Shown here: positions 1-6,737 of the stretch, piece by piece
Numbering within the stretch: the first letter of the stretch is position 1
Layout of the letters: every line of letters starts with the position of its first letter
DNA from: an uncultured Solobacterium sp.
GTDB lineage: Bacteria; Bacillota_I; Bacilli_A; Erysipelotrichales; Erysipelotrichaceae
DNA: 15,256 nt
NCBI GenBank assembly: GCA_900547815.1
Contig: URHY01000056.1
Span: 1 to 15,256 of the forward strand
Direction: 5' to 3'
Made by a program: the position numbers and the translations under genes
Notes under the pieces: generated by a model
What the model saw: only the letters and a program-made list of their open reading frames with translations
Databases searched by the model: none
What the model was told of the DNA's origin: nothing

Positions 1-10
1 CTAAGACGCA

Positions 11-60
11 GAGCCGATAATTTGTAAGTTATTGTAACTTATAGATTGTCGGCTCTTATT
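11..60 (+). terminator. Long hairpin, probable terminator of a gene left of the window
   Basis: Bases 11-21 pair with 45-55 (11 pairs, one G-T), and an inner stem pairs 26-31 with 35-40 around a TTG loop. The strand then runs TTATTTGTT. The T-rich side is on the plus strand, so it would stop transcription coming from the left, outside the window. Confidence 0.5.
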
Positions 61-110
61 TGTTACCTGCGGAGCAGATCAACAAATAAATGTTGAAGAA
101 TCTGTATAGA

Positions 111-145
111 AAAACAGAGAAAATAAGAAGCAAATCACTTCTTAT
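111..145 (-). terminator. Terminator of the XRE regulator
   Basis: On the minus strand ATAAGAAG (145-138) pairs perfectly with CTTCTTAT (130-123) around a 7-base loop. A T-rich run down to base 111 follows. The stop codon of the regulator lies in the loop. Confidence 0.7.
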
Positions 146-494
146 CCTCTCTGCTGTTCAAGATACCGTCAATCGTACCTTGAATGATTTTTAATTCGTT
201 ATCAGTCAATAAATCAAGTGACGAATCTATCTGACGGCGGGCTGTATTTTTTTCAACATTCTTCGCTGGATAGAAATACTCGTCAACAGATATATTGAAC
301 ATGGTAACTAAATCATGGAATAACTGAAAGCTAGGGTGTTTTCCGATATTTTCAATATCTGCGATATGACGTTCTCCGTAAAAGACTTTATCGCCTAAAT
401 CATTTCTGGAAAGCCCTGCTTTTTCTCTGGCTTCTCTGATTGCCAGTCCTAAAGGACGAAAATCAAAGCTGTGAGTATCTTTCTTTTTTCTCAT
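135..494 (-). CDS. XRE-family helix-turn-helix regulator (Tn916 Orf9-like)
   Basis: This 119-residue DNA-binding protein has an XRE/Cro-type helix-turn-helix at about residues 15-70, from LGLAIREAREKAGLS to DIENIGKHPS. The segment NISVDEYFYP that follows is typical of the small divergent regulator in Tn916-like elements. In that family it sits on the strand opposite orf7-orf8-xis-int and represses transfer or excision functions; that role here is inferred from family and position. The ATG at 494 is preceded by an AGGTGA ribosome binding site. A consensus -10 lies upstream, with inverted repeats between it and the start that may be its own operator. Its terminator overlaps its stop codon. Confidence 0.85.
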   Translation of the reverse strand: MRKKKDTHSFDFRPLGLAIREAREKAGLSRNDLGDKVFYGERHIADIENIGKHPSFQLFHDLVTMFNISVDEYFYPAKNVEKNTARRQIDSSLDLLTDNELKIIQGTIDGILNSREDKK

Positions 495-497
495 TTT

Positions 498-538
498 TAA
501 TCACCTAGCATGAGTTTATACTTCATGTTATGTGATTA
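498..538. promoter_or_regulatory. Nested inverted repeat upstream of the XRE gene, possible operator
   Basis: TAATCAC (498-504) matches GTGATTA (532-538) in inverse. Inside it CATGA (509-513) matches TCATG (523-527). Four unpaired bases lie on each side between the two stems, and the loop is nine bases. It covers the 5' untranslated part of the regulator gene. Autoregulatory binding is a guess from position and symmetry. Confidence 0.45.
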
Positions 539-557
539 GAATGTGTTAAAAACTCAT

Positions 558-563
558 ATTATA
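558..563 (-). promoter_or_regulatory. -10 box of the XRE regulator
   Basis: The minus strand reads TATAAT here, 63 bases before the start codon. No good -35 hexamer is seen at 16-18 bases, so only the -10 is called. The motif ATATGAGTTTTTAA (559-546) overlaps it. Confidence 0.4.
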
Positions 564-593
564 TGCACTGTAAATTCAAGTAAAAATATTACC

Positions 594-991
594 TCGTTCG
601 GTAAATAAAAAAAACCGTTCTGTGGGTAATCTCTTTTATAATGTCCAAAAATATAGGGACGGTTTTGGTATAACCAGAGCTGTCCTTTTTCTATTTTCAC
701 AGGCTTGCTCTGGTCAAGGAGCAATTTGTGATTCTAAGTAAAACAGGCAGTCTATACCGACAACCGAATTTATTTCCTCTTTTTCTTAGTATATCATCAG
801 CCCTTGAACATGAATTAAAAACTCATATATCAGGTGTTTTAAAAACAGTCTATTTGTTATTGGTGCAAATAGGCTGTTTTCATATTTTCAAAAAGTTTTT
901 CAATTCTGCAACAAATCACACCCTGCCGTACAGATATGGTGCGGAAAGAGGGATACATACTTTTCACTTCATAGCGAAAGGGGGTGTGATT
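594..991 (+). promoter_or_regulatory. Structured leader region ahead of the sigma factor gene
   Basis: About 400 bases hold no confident separate gene. A plus-strand TATAAT is at 637-642, without a clear -35. It is framed by the inverted repeat AAAACCGT (611-618) and ACGGTTTT (659-666). ACCAGAGC (673-680) pairs with GCTCTGGT (707-714) just before an AAGGAG at 716-721. A strong hairpin lies at 842-880. This arrangement resembles an attenuated leader controlling the sigma factor, orf8, xis and int genes, but no regulator or ligand can be named. Confidence 0.45.
842..880 (+). terminator. Strong hairpin, attenuator-like
   Basis: AAAACAGTCTATTTG (842-856) pairs with CAAATAGGCTGTTTT (866-880): 15 pairs with one G-T wobble and a 9-base loop. 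The 3' arm ends in TTTT and is followed by CATATTTTC. It lies between the likely promoter and the sigma factor start, so it could act as a transcription attenuator. Confidence 0.5.
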
Positions 992-1423
992 TTGAAACCA
1001 TCAGACTTCCAAAAAACAATACAGTGTCAGTTTGACTGTAAGCTCAAAAAGGTTGTGAAAGGCATTGTCCGTAACTACCGCAAGGAATTAGCTAGACGAC
1101 AGGCAAAGGAAGTATCCTTTTGTGAGCTTCCAGAGATTGTTGTTGAGAAATTGATTGTATGGGACGATTACGAAAGTGAATATACAACATTCGATGTGTG
1201 CGGTACAGAAATCCGTGTACTTGATGAAGAACTTGCAGAAGCACTGAAACAGTTGCCGGAGCAGAGCCGAAACATTGTATTGATGTTTTTCTTCTTGGAT
1301 ATGAGCGATTCGGAGATAGGCGAAAAACTGAACATCAACCGAAGCACATCATACAGGCACAGAAGAAATTCACTTGAAGAAATCAGAAAGCAGTTAAAGG
1401 AGAAGAAAACAAATGAAGAATAA
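992..1423 (+). CDS. Sigma-70 region 4-like factor (Tn916 Orf7-like)
   Basis: This small sigma-like protein of ICEs probably turns on the downstream excision and transfer genes. The chosen TTG start at 992 gives 143 residues beginning KPSDFQKTI, where family members usually begin, and has AAAGGGGG seven bases upstream. Residues about 80-138 form a sigma region 4 helix-turn-helix: LPEQSRNIVLMFFFLDMSDS, then the recognition helix around INRSTSYRHR. The frame stays open back to a GTG at 728 with its own AAGGAG, so an 88-residue longer form cannot be excluded. The 88 extra residues do not look like sigma sequence. It overlaps the next gene by 11 bases, suggesting coupling. Confidence 0.8.
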   Translation: MKPSDFQKTIQCQFDCKLKKVVKGIVRNYRKELARRQAKEVSFCELPEIVVEKLIVWDDYESEYTTFDVCGTEIRVLDEELAEALKQLPEQSRNIVLMFFFLDMSDSEIGEKLNINRSTSYRHRRNSLEEIRKQLKEKKTNEE

Positions 1424-1652
1424 GCAACACACACTTCCATCATTTTTTCTCATATCATCAGCCGTGGACGGTAACGAAAACGCCATAGAAAAGCTGTTGC
1501 TGTTCTATGAAGCCTACATATCAAAATGCTGTTTACGCCCGTTTTACGATGAATACGGCAACGTATACATTGTGGTTGATATGGAATTAAAGGGGCGTAT
1601 CAGAGAAGCCCTTTTAAAAATGATATGTGAATTTGAAATAGACGAACATTAA
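1413..1652 (+). CDS. Small HTH protein (Tn916 Orf8-like)
   Basis: This 79-residue protein resembles the small helix-turn-helix protein encoded right after the sigma-like gene in Tn916-type elements. The recognisable pattern is FFLISSAVDGNENAIEKLLL at the start, then an acidic and aromatic middle with DEYGNVYI, then a helical tail. The ATG lies inside the 3' end of the sigma factor gene. A GGAGAAG at about 1399-1405 could serve as ribosome binding site. In the family it probably works together with Orf7 in regulation; its exact biochemical role is unknown. A terminator-like hairpin follows. Confidence 0.8.
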   Translation: MKNKQHTLPSFFLISSAVDGNENAIEKLLLFYEAYISKCCLRPFYDEYGNVYIVVDMELKGRIREALLKMICEFEIDEH

Positions 1653-1662
1653 GTAATATTTG

Positions 1663-1710
1663 AGCGGAGCATGATTTAATAAACTCCCCTCTTTCCTGTT
1701 CCGCTTTTTC
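1663..1710 (+). terminator. Probable terminator after the Orf8-like gene
   Basis: AGCGGAGCATG (1663-1673) pairs with CCTGTTCCGCT (1695-1705) with one mismatch and one wobble. A TTTTTC run follows directly. The loop is fairly large at 21 bases. Confidence 0.5.
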
Positions 1711-1718
1711 TTATCATT

Positions 1719-1754
1719 CTGTATCAGTCCATTTGTAAAAATGAATTGATACAG
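1719..1754. repeat. Nested inverted repeat
   Basis: CTGTATCA (1719-1726) is perfectly inverted at 1747-1754. Inside it CATTT (1730-1734) is inverted as AAATG (1739-1743), with three unpaired bases on each side. There is no T run after it, so a terminator role is unlikely. It may be a protein binding site or part of a structured RNA. Confidence 0.55.
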
Positions 1755-1777
1755 GCTGACAAGAGCCTAACAGTTCT

Positions 1778-1806
1778 TTGACAAGTGAATAAAGCAGTCA
1801 GATACG
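1778..1806 (+). promoter_or_regulatory. Possible promoter (perfect -35, weak -10)
   Basis: TTGACA at 1778-1783 is a consensus -35. Seventeen bases later GATACG is only a partial -10. It would transcribe the structured segment that leads to the DUF3173 and integrase genes. Confidence 0.3.
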
Positions 1807-2015
1807 TTTGTGCTTGCAGTGAGCCATCAGAGGTTGTACGCCGTGACTTTTCCAATCGGGAGATAGCGATTCATGCAATGATCTGGGAGCGACCGTTGGA
1901 AAAGTCGTTCTGCCATGACCTGCAACACAGGATAATGATACACCCGTATGACACGGTTCAGCCCACAGGAATGGGAATGGTTGAGATACCAGCGGAGCTT
2001 GCCGAAGCCGTCTGA
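1785..2015 (+). CDS. Doubtful 76-codon ORF between orf8 and xis
   Basis: This is an open frame from GTG with no visible ribosome binding site. It encodes 76 residues without any family I recognise. The C-terminal stretch ending in PAELAEAV looks protein-like. However, a 14-pair hairpin runs through the middle of the frame (1845-1906), and the start overlaps a possible -35. It may be a real small ICE protein or a chance frame over a structured non-coding segment. I lean towards the latter. Confidence 0.25.
   Translation: MNKAVRYVCACSEPSEVVRRDFSNREIAIHAMIWERPLEKSFCHDLQHRIMIHPYDTVQPTGMGMVEIPAELAEAV
1845..1906. repeat. 14-pair inverted repeat
   Basis: GACTTTTCCAA plus CGG (1845-1855, 1857-1859) pairs with CCG plus TTGGAAAAGTC (1893-1906), with a single bulged T at 1856. 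The loop is 33 bases. Such a stem is not needed by a coding gene and suggests a structured RNA or DNA site. Confidence 0.6.
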
Positions 2016-2018
2016 TTG

Positions 2019-2050
2019 CTTGTAAAACTATCTAACAACGATTTTGCAAG
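2019..2050. repeat. 9-pair inverted repeat upstream of xis
   Basis: CTTGTAAAA (2019-2027) pairs with TTTTGCAAG (2042-2050) with one wobble and a 14-base loop. It is followed by an A run, so it is not a plus-strand terminator. Confidence 0.4.
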
Positions 2051-2146
2051 AAAAAATCATCTTAATAGAGCTTTTTTGCTCATCATTTGATATACTGATA
2101 GACAAGATATTGAGATTTCCTTATCTGGTCTATGGAAAGGAGGATT

Positions 2147-2341
2147 ATGATTACCGTAACAAAAAAAGACCTCATAGCACTAGGTTATGGAACTTCTTTC
2201 TCGGCAGACATCATAAGAAAAGCAAAAAAACTTATGATTGAAAAAGGGCATACTTATTACCAATCCCGTAAATTGGACAGAGTACCCAAAGAAGCCGTGG
2301 AAGAATTATTAGGGATTACATTATCAGACACAAACGATTGA
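2147..2341 (+). CDS. DUF3173 protein, probable excisionase
   Basis: This 64-residue basic protein beginning MITVTKKDLIALGYG is of the DUF3173 type. Such proteins are encoded directly upstream of tyrosine integrases in Bacillota ICEs. The family is thought to act as the recombination directionality factor, helping the integrase to excise the element; that role is inferred from context. I chose the ATG at 2147 because AAAGGAGG lies at 2136-2143, although the spacing is short at 3 bases. The ATG at 2132 has no ribosome binding site. It is unrelated in sequence to Tn916 Xis. The integrase start follows 35 bases after its stop. Confidence 0.75.
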   Translation: MITVTKKDLIALGYGTSFSADIIRKAKKLMIEKGHTYYQSRKLDRVPKEAVEELLGITLSDTND

Positions 2342-2376
2342 TTGTACTTCTTGCATATCATGTAAGGAGTGAAATC

Positions 2377-3615
2377 ATGGCAAAAGACCCTATTAAGAAA
2401 GCAGATAACGGAACTTATTATTTCAGAGCTAATTTAGGCTACAATCCCATTACCGGAAAACAGATACAGAAATACCGAAGTGGATTCAGAACGAAAAAAG
2501 AAGCAAAGGAAGAATATTCAAAACTGGTGTTAGCTTCTACCGAAGAATTAACAACAAAAAAAGATGGCGTTTCTTTTCAGCAATTTATAGAAGAAACCTA
2601 CCTGCCATGGTATAAAACACAGGTAAAAGAAAGCACTTATCTTAATCGTGCTACTACCATCAAGAAACATTTTTCCTATTTCTACAAAATGGAAACAGAC
2701 GAAATCGAACCTATCCATGTTCAAAACTGGCAGTTGAAACTTGCAAAAGATTTTAGCCCTAATTACATTCGTATCGTACAGGGAATGCTTTCTATCGCAT
2801 TCGACAGAGCTATTGTTCTTGGAATTGCGAAGAAAAATCCCTCTCGTATGATAGGCAATATCAAAAGCAAGAAAACCAAAGTTGATTTCTGGACATTAGA
2901 AGAATTTCAAAAGGTTATTTCCTTACTCTGTAAGAAAGATTATTATGAACATTATCTGTTTATATCGTTCTGGTTATTATTTATGACTGGTATGCGAATT
3001 GGCGAAGCGTCAGCATTACATTGGTCAGACATAGATTTTGAAACAGGCTTGCTTAGCATTACCAAAACATTATATTACCGAACAATGACGGACTATAAAT
3101 TCGTTGAGCCGAAAACACAGGCAAGTATCCGTACTATTTATATTGATTCAGATACACTCAATGAGCTAAAGGCTTGGCAAAGTGTTCAACAACAGGTTCT
3201 TCCCGATTGTCCACTTGTACTAAGTTATAACGGAACTCCAACCAGTAAAACAACGCTTCCCAGAGCTTTGGAAAAGTTGTCAAATTTAGCAGGTGTTCAT
3301 CGTATTAAAATTCATGCCTTGCGACATTCACACGCTTCATTGCTTATCAGCATGGGCGAAAATCCTTTACTTATCAAGGAACGTTTAGGACATGAAAAAA
3401 TACAGACAACACTCGGCACTTATGGTCATCTGTATCCAAATACGAATCTTGAAGTTGCTAAAAAGCTGACTGGAATATTACAAGTACAATCTGCTACTGA
3501 AAGCATTGCTAATTATACCAGCAATCAACATACAGCAATCTATCACAGAACAGTTGAAGAAAATAATGCAATGAAAATGCAATCCTATAAAGGAAAAGCT
3601 GTAAAACCCTTGTAA
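2377..3615 (+). CDS. int: Tyrosine recombinase, ICE integrase
   Basis: This site-specific integrase of 412 residues catalyses integration and, with its excisionase partner, excision. Residues about 11-50 look like an AP2-like arm-binding domain (NGTYYFRANLGYNPITGKQI), and about 65-150 a SAM-like core-binding domain. The catalytic domain shows Arg207 (TGMRIGEAS), Lys246 (EPKTQ), His313 and Arg316 (HALRH), His339 (LGHEKIQ) and the nucleophile Tyr349 (GTYGHLYP). All expected active-site residues are present, so the enzyme should work. The ATG at 2377 is chosen for AAGGAG at 2364-2369; an in-frame TTG at 2338 has no such site. It is convergent with guaA, which identifies guaA as the likely target. 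Confidence 0.92.
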   Translation: MAKDPIKKADNGTYYFRANLGYNPITGKQIQKYRSGFRTKKEAKEEYSKLVLASTEELTTKKDGVSFQQFIEETYLPWYKTQVKESTYLNRATTIKKHFSYFYKMETDEIEPIHVQNWQLKLAKDFSPNYIRIVQGMLSIAFDRAIVLGIAKKNPSRMIGNIKSKKTKVDFWTLEEFQKVISLLCKKDYYEHYLFISFWLLFMTGMRIGEASALHWSDIDFETGLLSITKTLYYRTMTDYKFVEPKTQASIRTIYIDSDTLNELKAWQSVQQQVLPDCPLVLSYNGTPTSKTTLPRALEKLSNLAGVHRIKIHALRHSHASLLISMGENPLLIKERLGHEKIQTTLGTYGHLYPNTNLEVAKKLTGILQVQSATESIANYTSNQHTAIYHRTVEENNAMKMQSYKGKAVKPL

Positions 3616-3633
3616 ACAAAGGCTTTACAGCTT
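3596..3633 (-). terminator. Near-palindromic hairpin shared by int and guaA 3' ends
   Basis: Bases 3596-3613 and 3616-3633 form an 18-pair inverted repeat with two mismatches, centred on the integrase stop codon. Read from guaA on the minus strand, the stem is followed by TTTTCCTTT, a good factor-independent terminator. On the plus strand no T run follows. It lies on the element side of the junction, so the ICE seems to supply the current guaA terminator. Confidence 0.65.
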
Positions 3634-3660
3634 AGCTCCAACTATTCAAACTCGATTGTT
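3634..3660. other. Presumed ICE attachment junction at guaA 3' end
   Basis: The integrase gene ends just beside the last codons of guaA (GTIEFE and stop, from base 3642). Tyrosine integrases of this type recombine within the last bases of guaA and rebuild its end. The core sequence cannot be defined because the other attachment copy is outside the window. Confidence 0.5.
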
Positions 3661-5189
3661 CCAGGAGGCTTACTAGTAAGGTCATACATTACACGGTTAA
3701 CCCCACGAACCTCATTGATAATACGAGACATAACTTTATTTAATACTTCATATGGAATCTGAGCAGATTCAGCAGTCATAAAGTCAATTGTATTAACGGC
3801 ACGTAAAGCGATGGCATAATCATATGTTCTTTCATCACCCATAACACCTACGGAACGCATATTTGTCAATGCTGCAAAGTATTGACCGATTGAACGATCC
3901 AATCCAGCATTTGCGATTTCTTCACGATAAATGGCATCTGCATCTTGGACGATTTTTACTTTTTCTTCAGTAACTTCACCAATAATACGAATTCCTAAAC
4001 CAGGTCCTGGGAATGGTTGTCTGAATACCAAGTATTCAGGAATACCTAATTCTAAACCAGCTTTACGAACTTCATCCTTGAACAAGTCACGCAATGGTTC
4101 AATAATTTCTTTGAAATCTACGTGATCAGGAAGTCCACCAACGTTGTGGTGAGATTTAATTACAGCAGATTCTCCACCTAAACCACTCTCAACAACATCT
4201 GGATAAATTGTTCCCTGAACTAAGAAATCAACTTTTCCAATTTTCTTAGCCTCTTCTTCAAATACACGAATAAATTCTTCACCAATAATCTTACGCTTTG
4301 CTTCTGGTTCTTCAACACCCTTTAGCTTTTCATAATATCTTTGTTGCGCATTTACACGAATGAAGTTTAATTCATATGGACCTTCTGGACCAAATACAGC
4401 CTCTACTTCATCCCCTTCGTTTTTACGAAGTAAACCATGATCAACAAATACACATGTCAATTGGTTACCAATTGCTTTTGATAATAATACAGCTGCAACA
4501 GAAGAGTCTACTCCACCACTAAGGGCACATAAAACTTTTCCATCTCCAACCTTTTCACGAATAGCCTTAATTTGTTCTTCAACAAAGTTATCCATTCTCC
4601 AATCACCACTGCATCCACAAACACCACGAACGAAGTTATATAACATTTTTGAGCCTTCTTGTGTATGTAATACTTCTGGATGGAACTGAATTGCATATAA
4701 TCCTTTTTCTGCATTTTCACTTGATGCGCAAGGACAGTTATCTGTATGAGACGTAATTTCAAATCTAGGTGCTACCTGTGAAATATAGTCAAAGTGTGAC
4801 ATCCAACAAATTGTTTTTTCAGATACACCCTCAAAGATTTTAGAAGAAGTCTTATCCACAAGAACCTCTGTCTTACCATATTCACGGTGATCCGCTTTTT
4901 CTACTTTTCCACCCAATACATGCATCATCAATTGTGCGCCATAGCAAAGACCAAGAACTGGGATACCCAACTCAAATAATTCCTTTGAATATGTAGGTGA
5001 ATCTGCCTCATAACAACTATTTGGTCCTCCAGTCAAGATAATTCCCTTTGGATTCATAGCTTTGATTTTTTCTAAATCTGTTTTATATGAATAAATTTCA
5101 CAATATACATTGCACTCACGAACACGACGTGCAACCAACTGATTATATTGTCCTCCAAAATCAAGAACAATGACTAATTCTTTTTTCAT
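3642..5189 (-). CDS. guaA: GMP synthase (glutamine-hydrolysing)
   Basis: This enzyme makes GMP from XMP, ATP and glutamine, the last step of guanine nucleotide synthesis. At 515 residues it has the usual full length. The N-terminal class I glutamine amidotransferase shows the nucleophile Cys82 in GLCYGAQ and His170 and Glu172 in FHPEV. The ATP pyrophosphatase domain has the PP-loop SGGVDSS from residue 224. The C-terminal dimerisation domain ends in KPPGTIEFE. The ATG at 5189 has AGGAGG about 6 bases upstream. It has its own promoter overlapping the end of the preceding gene. The ICE sits at its 3' end, and the protein end looks intact. Confidence 0.98.
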   Translation of the reverse strand: MKKELVIVLDFGGQYNQLVARRVRECNVYCEIYSYKTDLEKIKAMNPKGIILTGGPNSCYEADSPTYSKELFELGIPVLGLCYGAQLMMHVLGGKVEKADHREYGKTEVLVDKTSSKIFEGVSEKTICWMSHFDYISQVAPRFEITSHTDNCPCASSENAEKGLYAIQFHPEVLHTQEGSKMLYNFVRGVCGCSGDWRMDNFVEEQIKAIREKVGDGKVLCALSGGVDSSVAAVLLSKAIGNQLTCVFVDHGLLRKNEGDEVEAVFGPEGPYELNFIRVNAQQRYYEKLKGVEEPEAKRKIIGEEFIRVFEEEAKKIGKVDFLVQGTIYPDVVESGLGGESAVIKSHHNVGGLPDHVDFKEIIEPLRDLFKDEVRKAGLELGIPEYLVFRQPFPGPGLGIRIIGEVTEEKVKIVQDADAIYREEIANAGLDRSIGQYFAALTNMRSVGVMGDERTYDYAIALRAVNTIDFMTAESAQIPYEVLNKVMSRIINEVRGVNRVMYDLTSKPPGTIEFE

Positions 5190-5217
5190 TACGTCCTCCT
5201 ATTAATTTCTCAACAAT

Positions 5218-5246
5218 ATTATAAAGTAGCAACCAATTATTTACAA
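5218..5246 (-). promoter_or_regulatory. Promoter of guaA
   Basis: On the minus strand the -35 is TTGTAA (5246-5241), the spacer is 17 bases and the -10 is a perfect TATAAT (5223-5218). The leader is only about 20 bases long, so there is no room for a purine riboswitch. The -35 lies inside the last codons of the upstream fusion gene. Confidence 0.65.
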
Positions 5247-6736
5247 CGCTTTAAATAATCAATTACCCCATTTAAATCCGTACAAGACTCTTGAATATAT
5301 TCCTTCATCTCGTCATCTGGCGCAATCTGATCTTGAATAAAGATGGAATGCATTTTCGCATTGGCAGCTGCCATAATTCCATGCTTACTATCCTCTAACA
5401 CTAAACAGTTTTCTGGTTTTACATCTAATCTTTCAGCTGCTGCCAAGAAAACATCTGGAGCCGGCTTTGATTTATATCCCTCTTTAGAAGATACAATCAC
5501 ATTTGGACTTAACACAAAACCTGCATGCGACAAGAACTTTTTAATAGCTTGCGGATGCGAACTTGAGGCAACCGCATAAGGAATCTTATTCTCTTCAATA
5601 TACTCAATTAAATTTTGTAACCCAACCATATTGGCACTACCAGGCTCTTTAAAATATGTAAAGAAATAATCCACGCGTTCTTCCTGAATTTCTTCCATAA
5701 CCTGAGTCACACCCGGATACATTTCTTCATAGAGTGCAACCTTTCTTGAATCACAACCAATCAATGGTTCTGGAAAATAGTCTGGACAAGAAACACCTAA
5801 TTCTTTAGCCTTCTCTTTAAACTCATCCTTAAACATCTTCTCCGTATTAAACATCAAACCATCCATATCAAAGATAACCGCTTTGATTTGTGGCTTTCTA
5901 AAATACTCAATCAAACACTGCGTACCCAAATCACTCATGCCACGATCCATTAGATCCACATATTCTTTGATTACACGATTTACACCATACAAAGGAAAAT
6001 TTGCCTCATCTTGTGCAATCTTTAGATCTTTCACAAAATGCTTCACATAAAAACCAGGCGCATAATCATTCTCTAACATCTTCTTACCTTGAAAATCCAA
6101 TTGTTTAGATCCTGCTGCTCCATCACGCAAGAAGCGATACACGAAAGATTCATCCACATCTTTACATTTCAAATACGACATGGCCTCACAAATACCTTGT
6201 AACGTATTCGCAATCATGATTTGATTCGCCATCTTGACATGTTGACCACAACCTGCCTTGCCACAATACTCAATCTGTGTTCCAAACGCTTCAAAGATTT
6301 CTTTATTTGTTTCAAAATCCTCTTTGTCTGCACCAACCAAAACAGTTAGAGTACCATTTTTAGCTCCCGTATCTCCACCAGTCACTGGCGCATCCAATAC
6401 ATGAACACCCAATTCTTTTCCTTTTGTATACAATTCTTTAGCAAGCTTTGGACTTGAAGTTGTAAAATCAATACAAGTTTTACCCGCATCAATACAACTA
6501 AAAATCACATCATATACTTCTTTAACATCACTAGGAAAACCGACCATTGTACAAACTACATCTACATTGGATGTCAAAGACGCAATCGATTCTTCTAAAA
6601 TGGCACCTGCATTTTTAGCTTGTTCTACCCTTTCTGGATGTCTTGCGTACACATGCACTTCATAACCCTTATTCAATAAATGAATAACCATTGGCTGGCC
6701 CATAATGCCAGCACCAATCCAACCTATTTTTCTCAT
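5237..6736 (-). CDS. Fusion: beta-hydroxyacid dehydrogenase + HAD phosphatase
   Basis: One 499-residue frame joins two enzymes. Residues 1-280 are a 3-hydroxyisobutyrate/tartronate-semialdehyde reductase-like dehydrogenase. It has the nucleotide-binding GxGxxG (IGAGIMG, 7-13), the substrate motif DAPVTGG (115-121) and the catalytic Lys168 in GQHVKMANQ. Residues 284-499 are a HAD hydrolase of the beta-phosphoglucomutase type: nucleophile Asp290 and acid Asp292 (FDMDGLMFNT), Ser391 (VASSS), Lys424 (SKPAPD) and Glu448/Asp449 (LEDS). Both halves keep their catalytic residues, and the linker is only about 3 residues. Substrates cannot be told from sequence. The HAD half may remove a phosphate from, or repair, a product related to the dehydrogenase. 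It starts 1 base after the preceding gene, with AAAGGAAG as ribosome binding site. Confidence 0.88.
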   Translation of the reverse strand: MRKIGWIGAGIMGQPMVIHLLNKGYEVHVYARHPERVEQAKNAGAILEESIASLTSNVDVVCTMVGFPSDVKEVYDVIFSCIDAGKTCIDFTTSSPKLAKELYTKGKELGVHVLDAPVTGGDTGAKNGTLTVLVGADKEDFETNKEIFEAFGTQIEYCGKAGCGQHVKMANQIMIANTLQGICEAMSYLKCKDVDESFVYRFLRDGAAGSKQLDFQGKKMLENDYAPGFYVKHFVKDLKIAQDEANFPLYGVNRVIKEYVDLMDRGMSDLGTQCLIEYFRKPQIKAVIFDMDGLMFNTEKMFKDEFKEKAKELGVSCPDYFPEPLIGCDSRKVALYEEMYPGVTQVMEEIQEERVDYFFTYFKEPGSANMVGLQNLIEYIEENKIPYAVASSSHPQAIKKFLSHAGFVLSPNVIVSSKEGYKSKPAPDVFLAAAERLDVKPENCLVLEDSKHGIMAAANAKMHSIFIQDQIAPDDEMKEYIQESCTDLNGVIDYLKRCK

Positions 6737-6737
6737 T

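Larger units (their letters stand above)
1..3640 (+). mobile_element. ICE, integrase end (Tn916-like control genes), partial
   Basis: This is the right part of an integrative and conjugative element. The visible order is XRE regulator (minus strand), Orf7-like sigma factor, Orf8-like protein, DUF3173 protein and tyrosine integrase. This matches the regulatory and recombination end of Tn916-family elements. The integrase stop is 26 bases from the stop of guaA on the opposite strand, and the guaA 3' end is a known integration site for such elements. No conjugation, relaxase or resistance gene is in the window, and no second copy of the guaA end is seen on the left, so the element continues beyond base 1. 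The exact right boundary (about 3634-3660) cannot be fixed without the other end. Confidence 0.85.

Noticed and set aside
641..673. Ten-codon leader peptide starting at ATG 641
   Set aside because: It has no ribosome binding site and its start overlaps the TATAAT box.
1168..1443. Minus-strand ORF rich in Ser and Phe
   Set aside because: It is the shadow of the sigma factor and Orf8-like genes and has no homology or start signal.
2044..2241. Plus-strand ORF overlapping the DUF3173 gene
   Set aside because: It has no ribosome binding site and conflicts with the recognisable DUF3173 frame.
5190..5236. Purine riboswitch before guaA
   Set aside because: The space between promoter and start is only about 20-30 bases and shows no aptamer-like fold.
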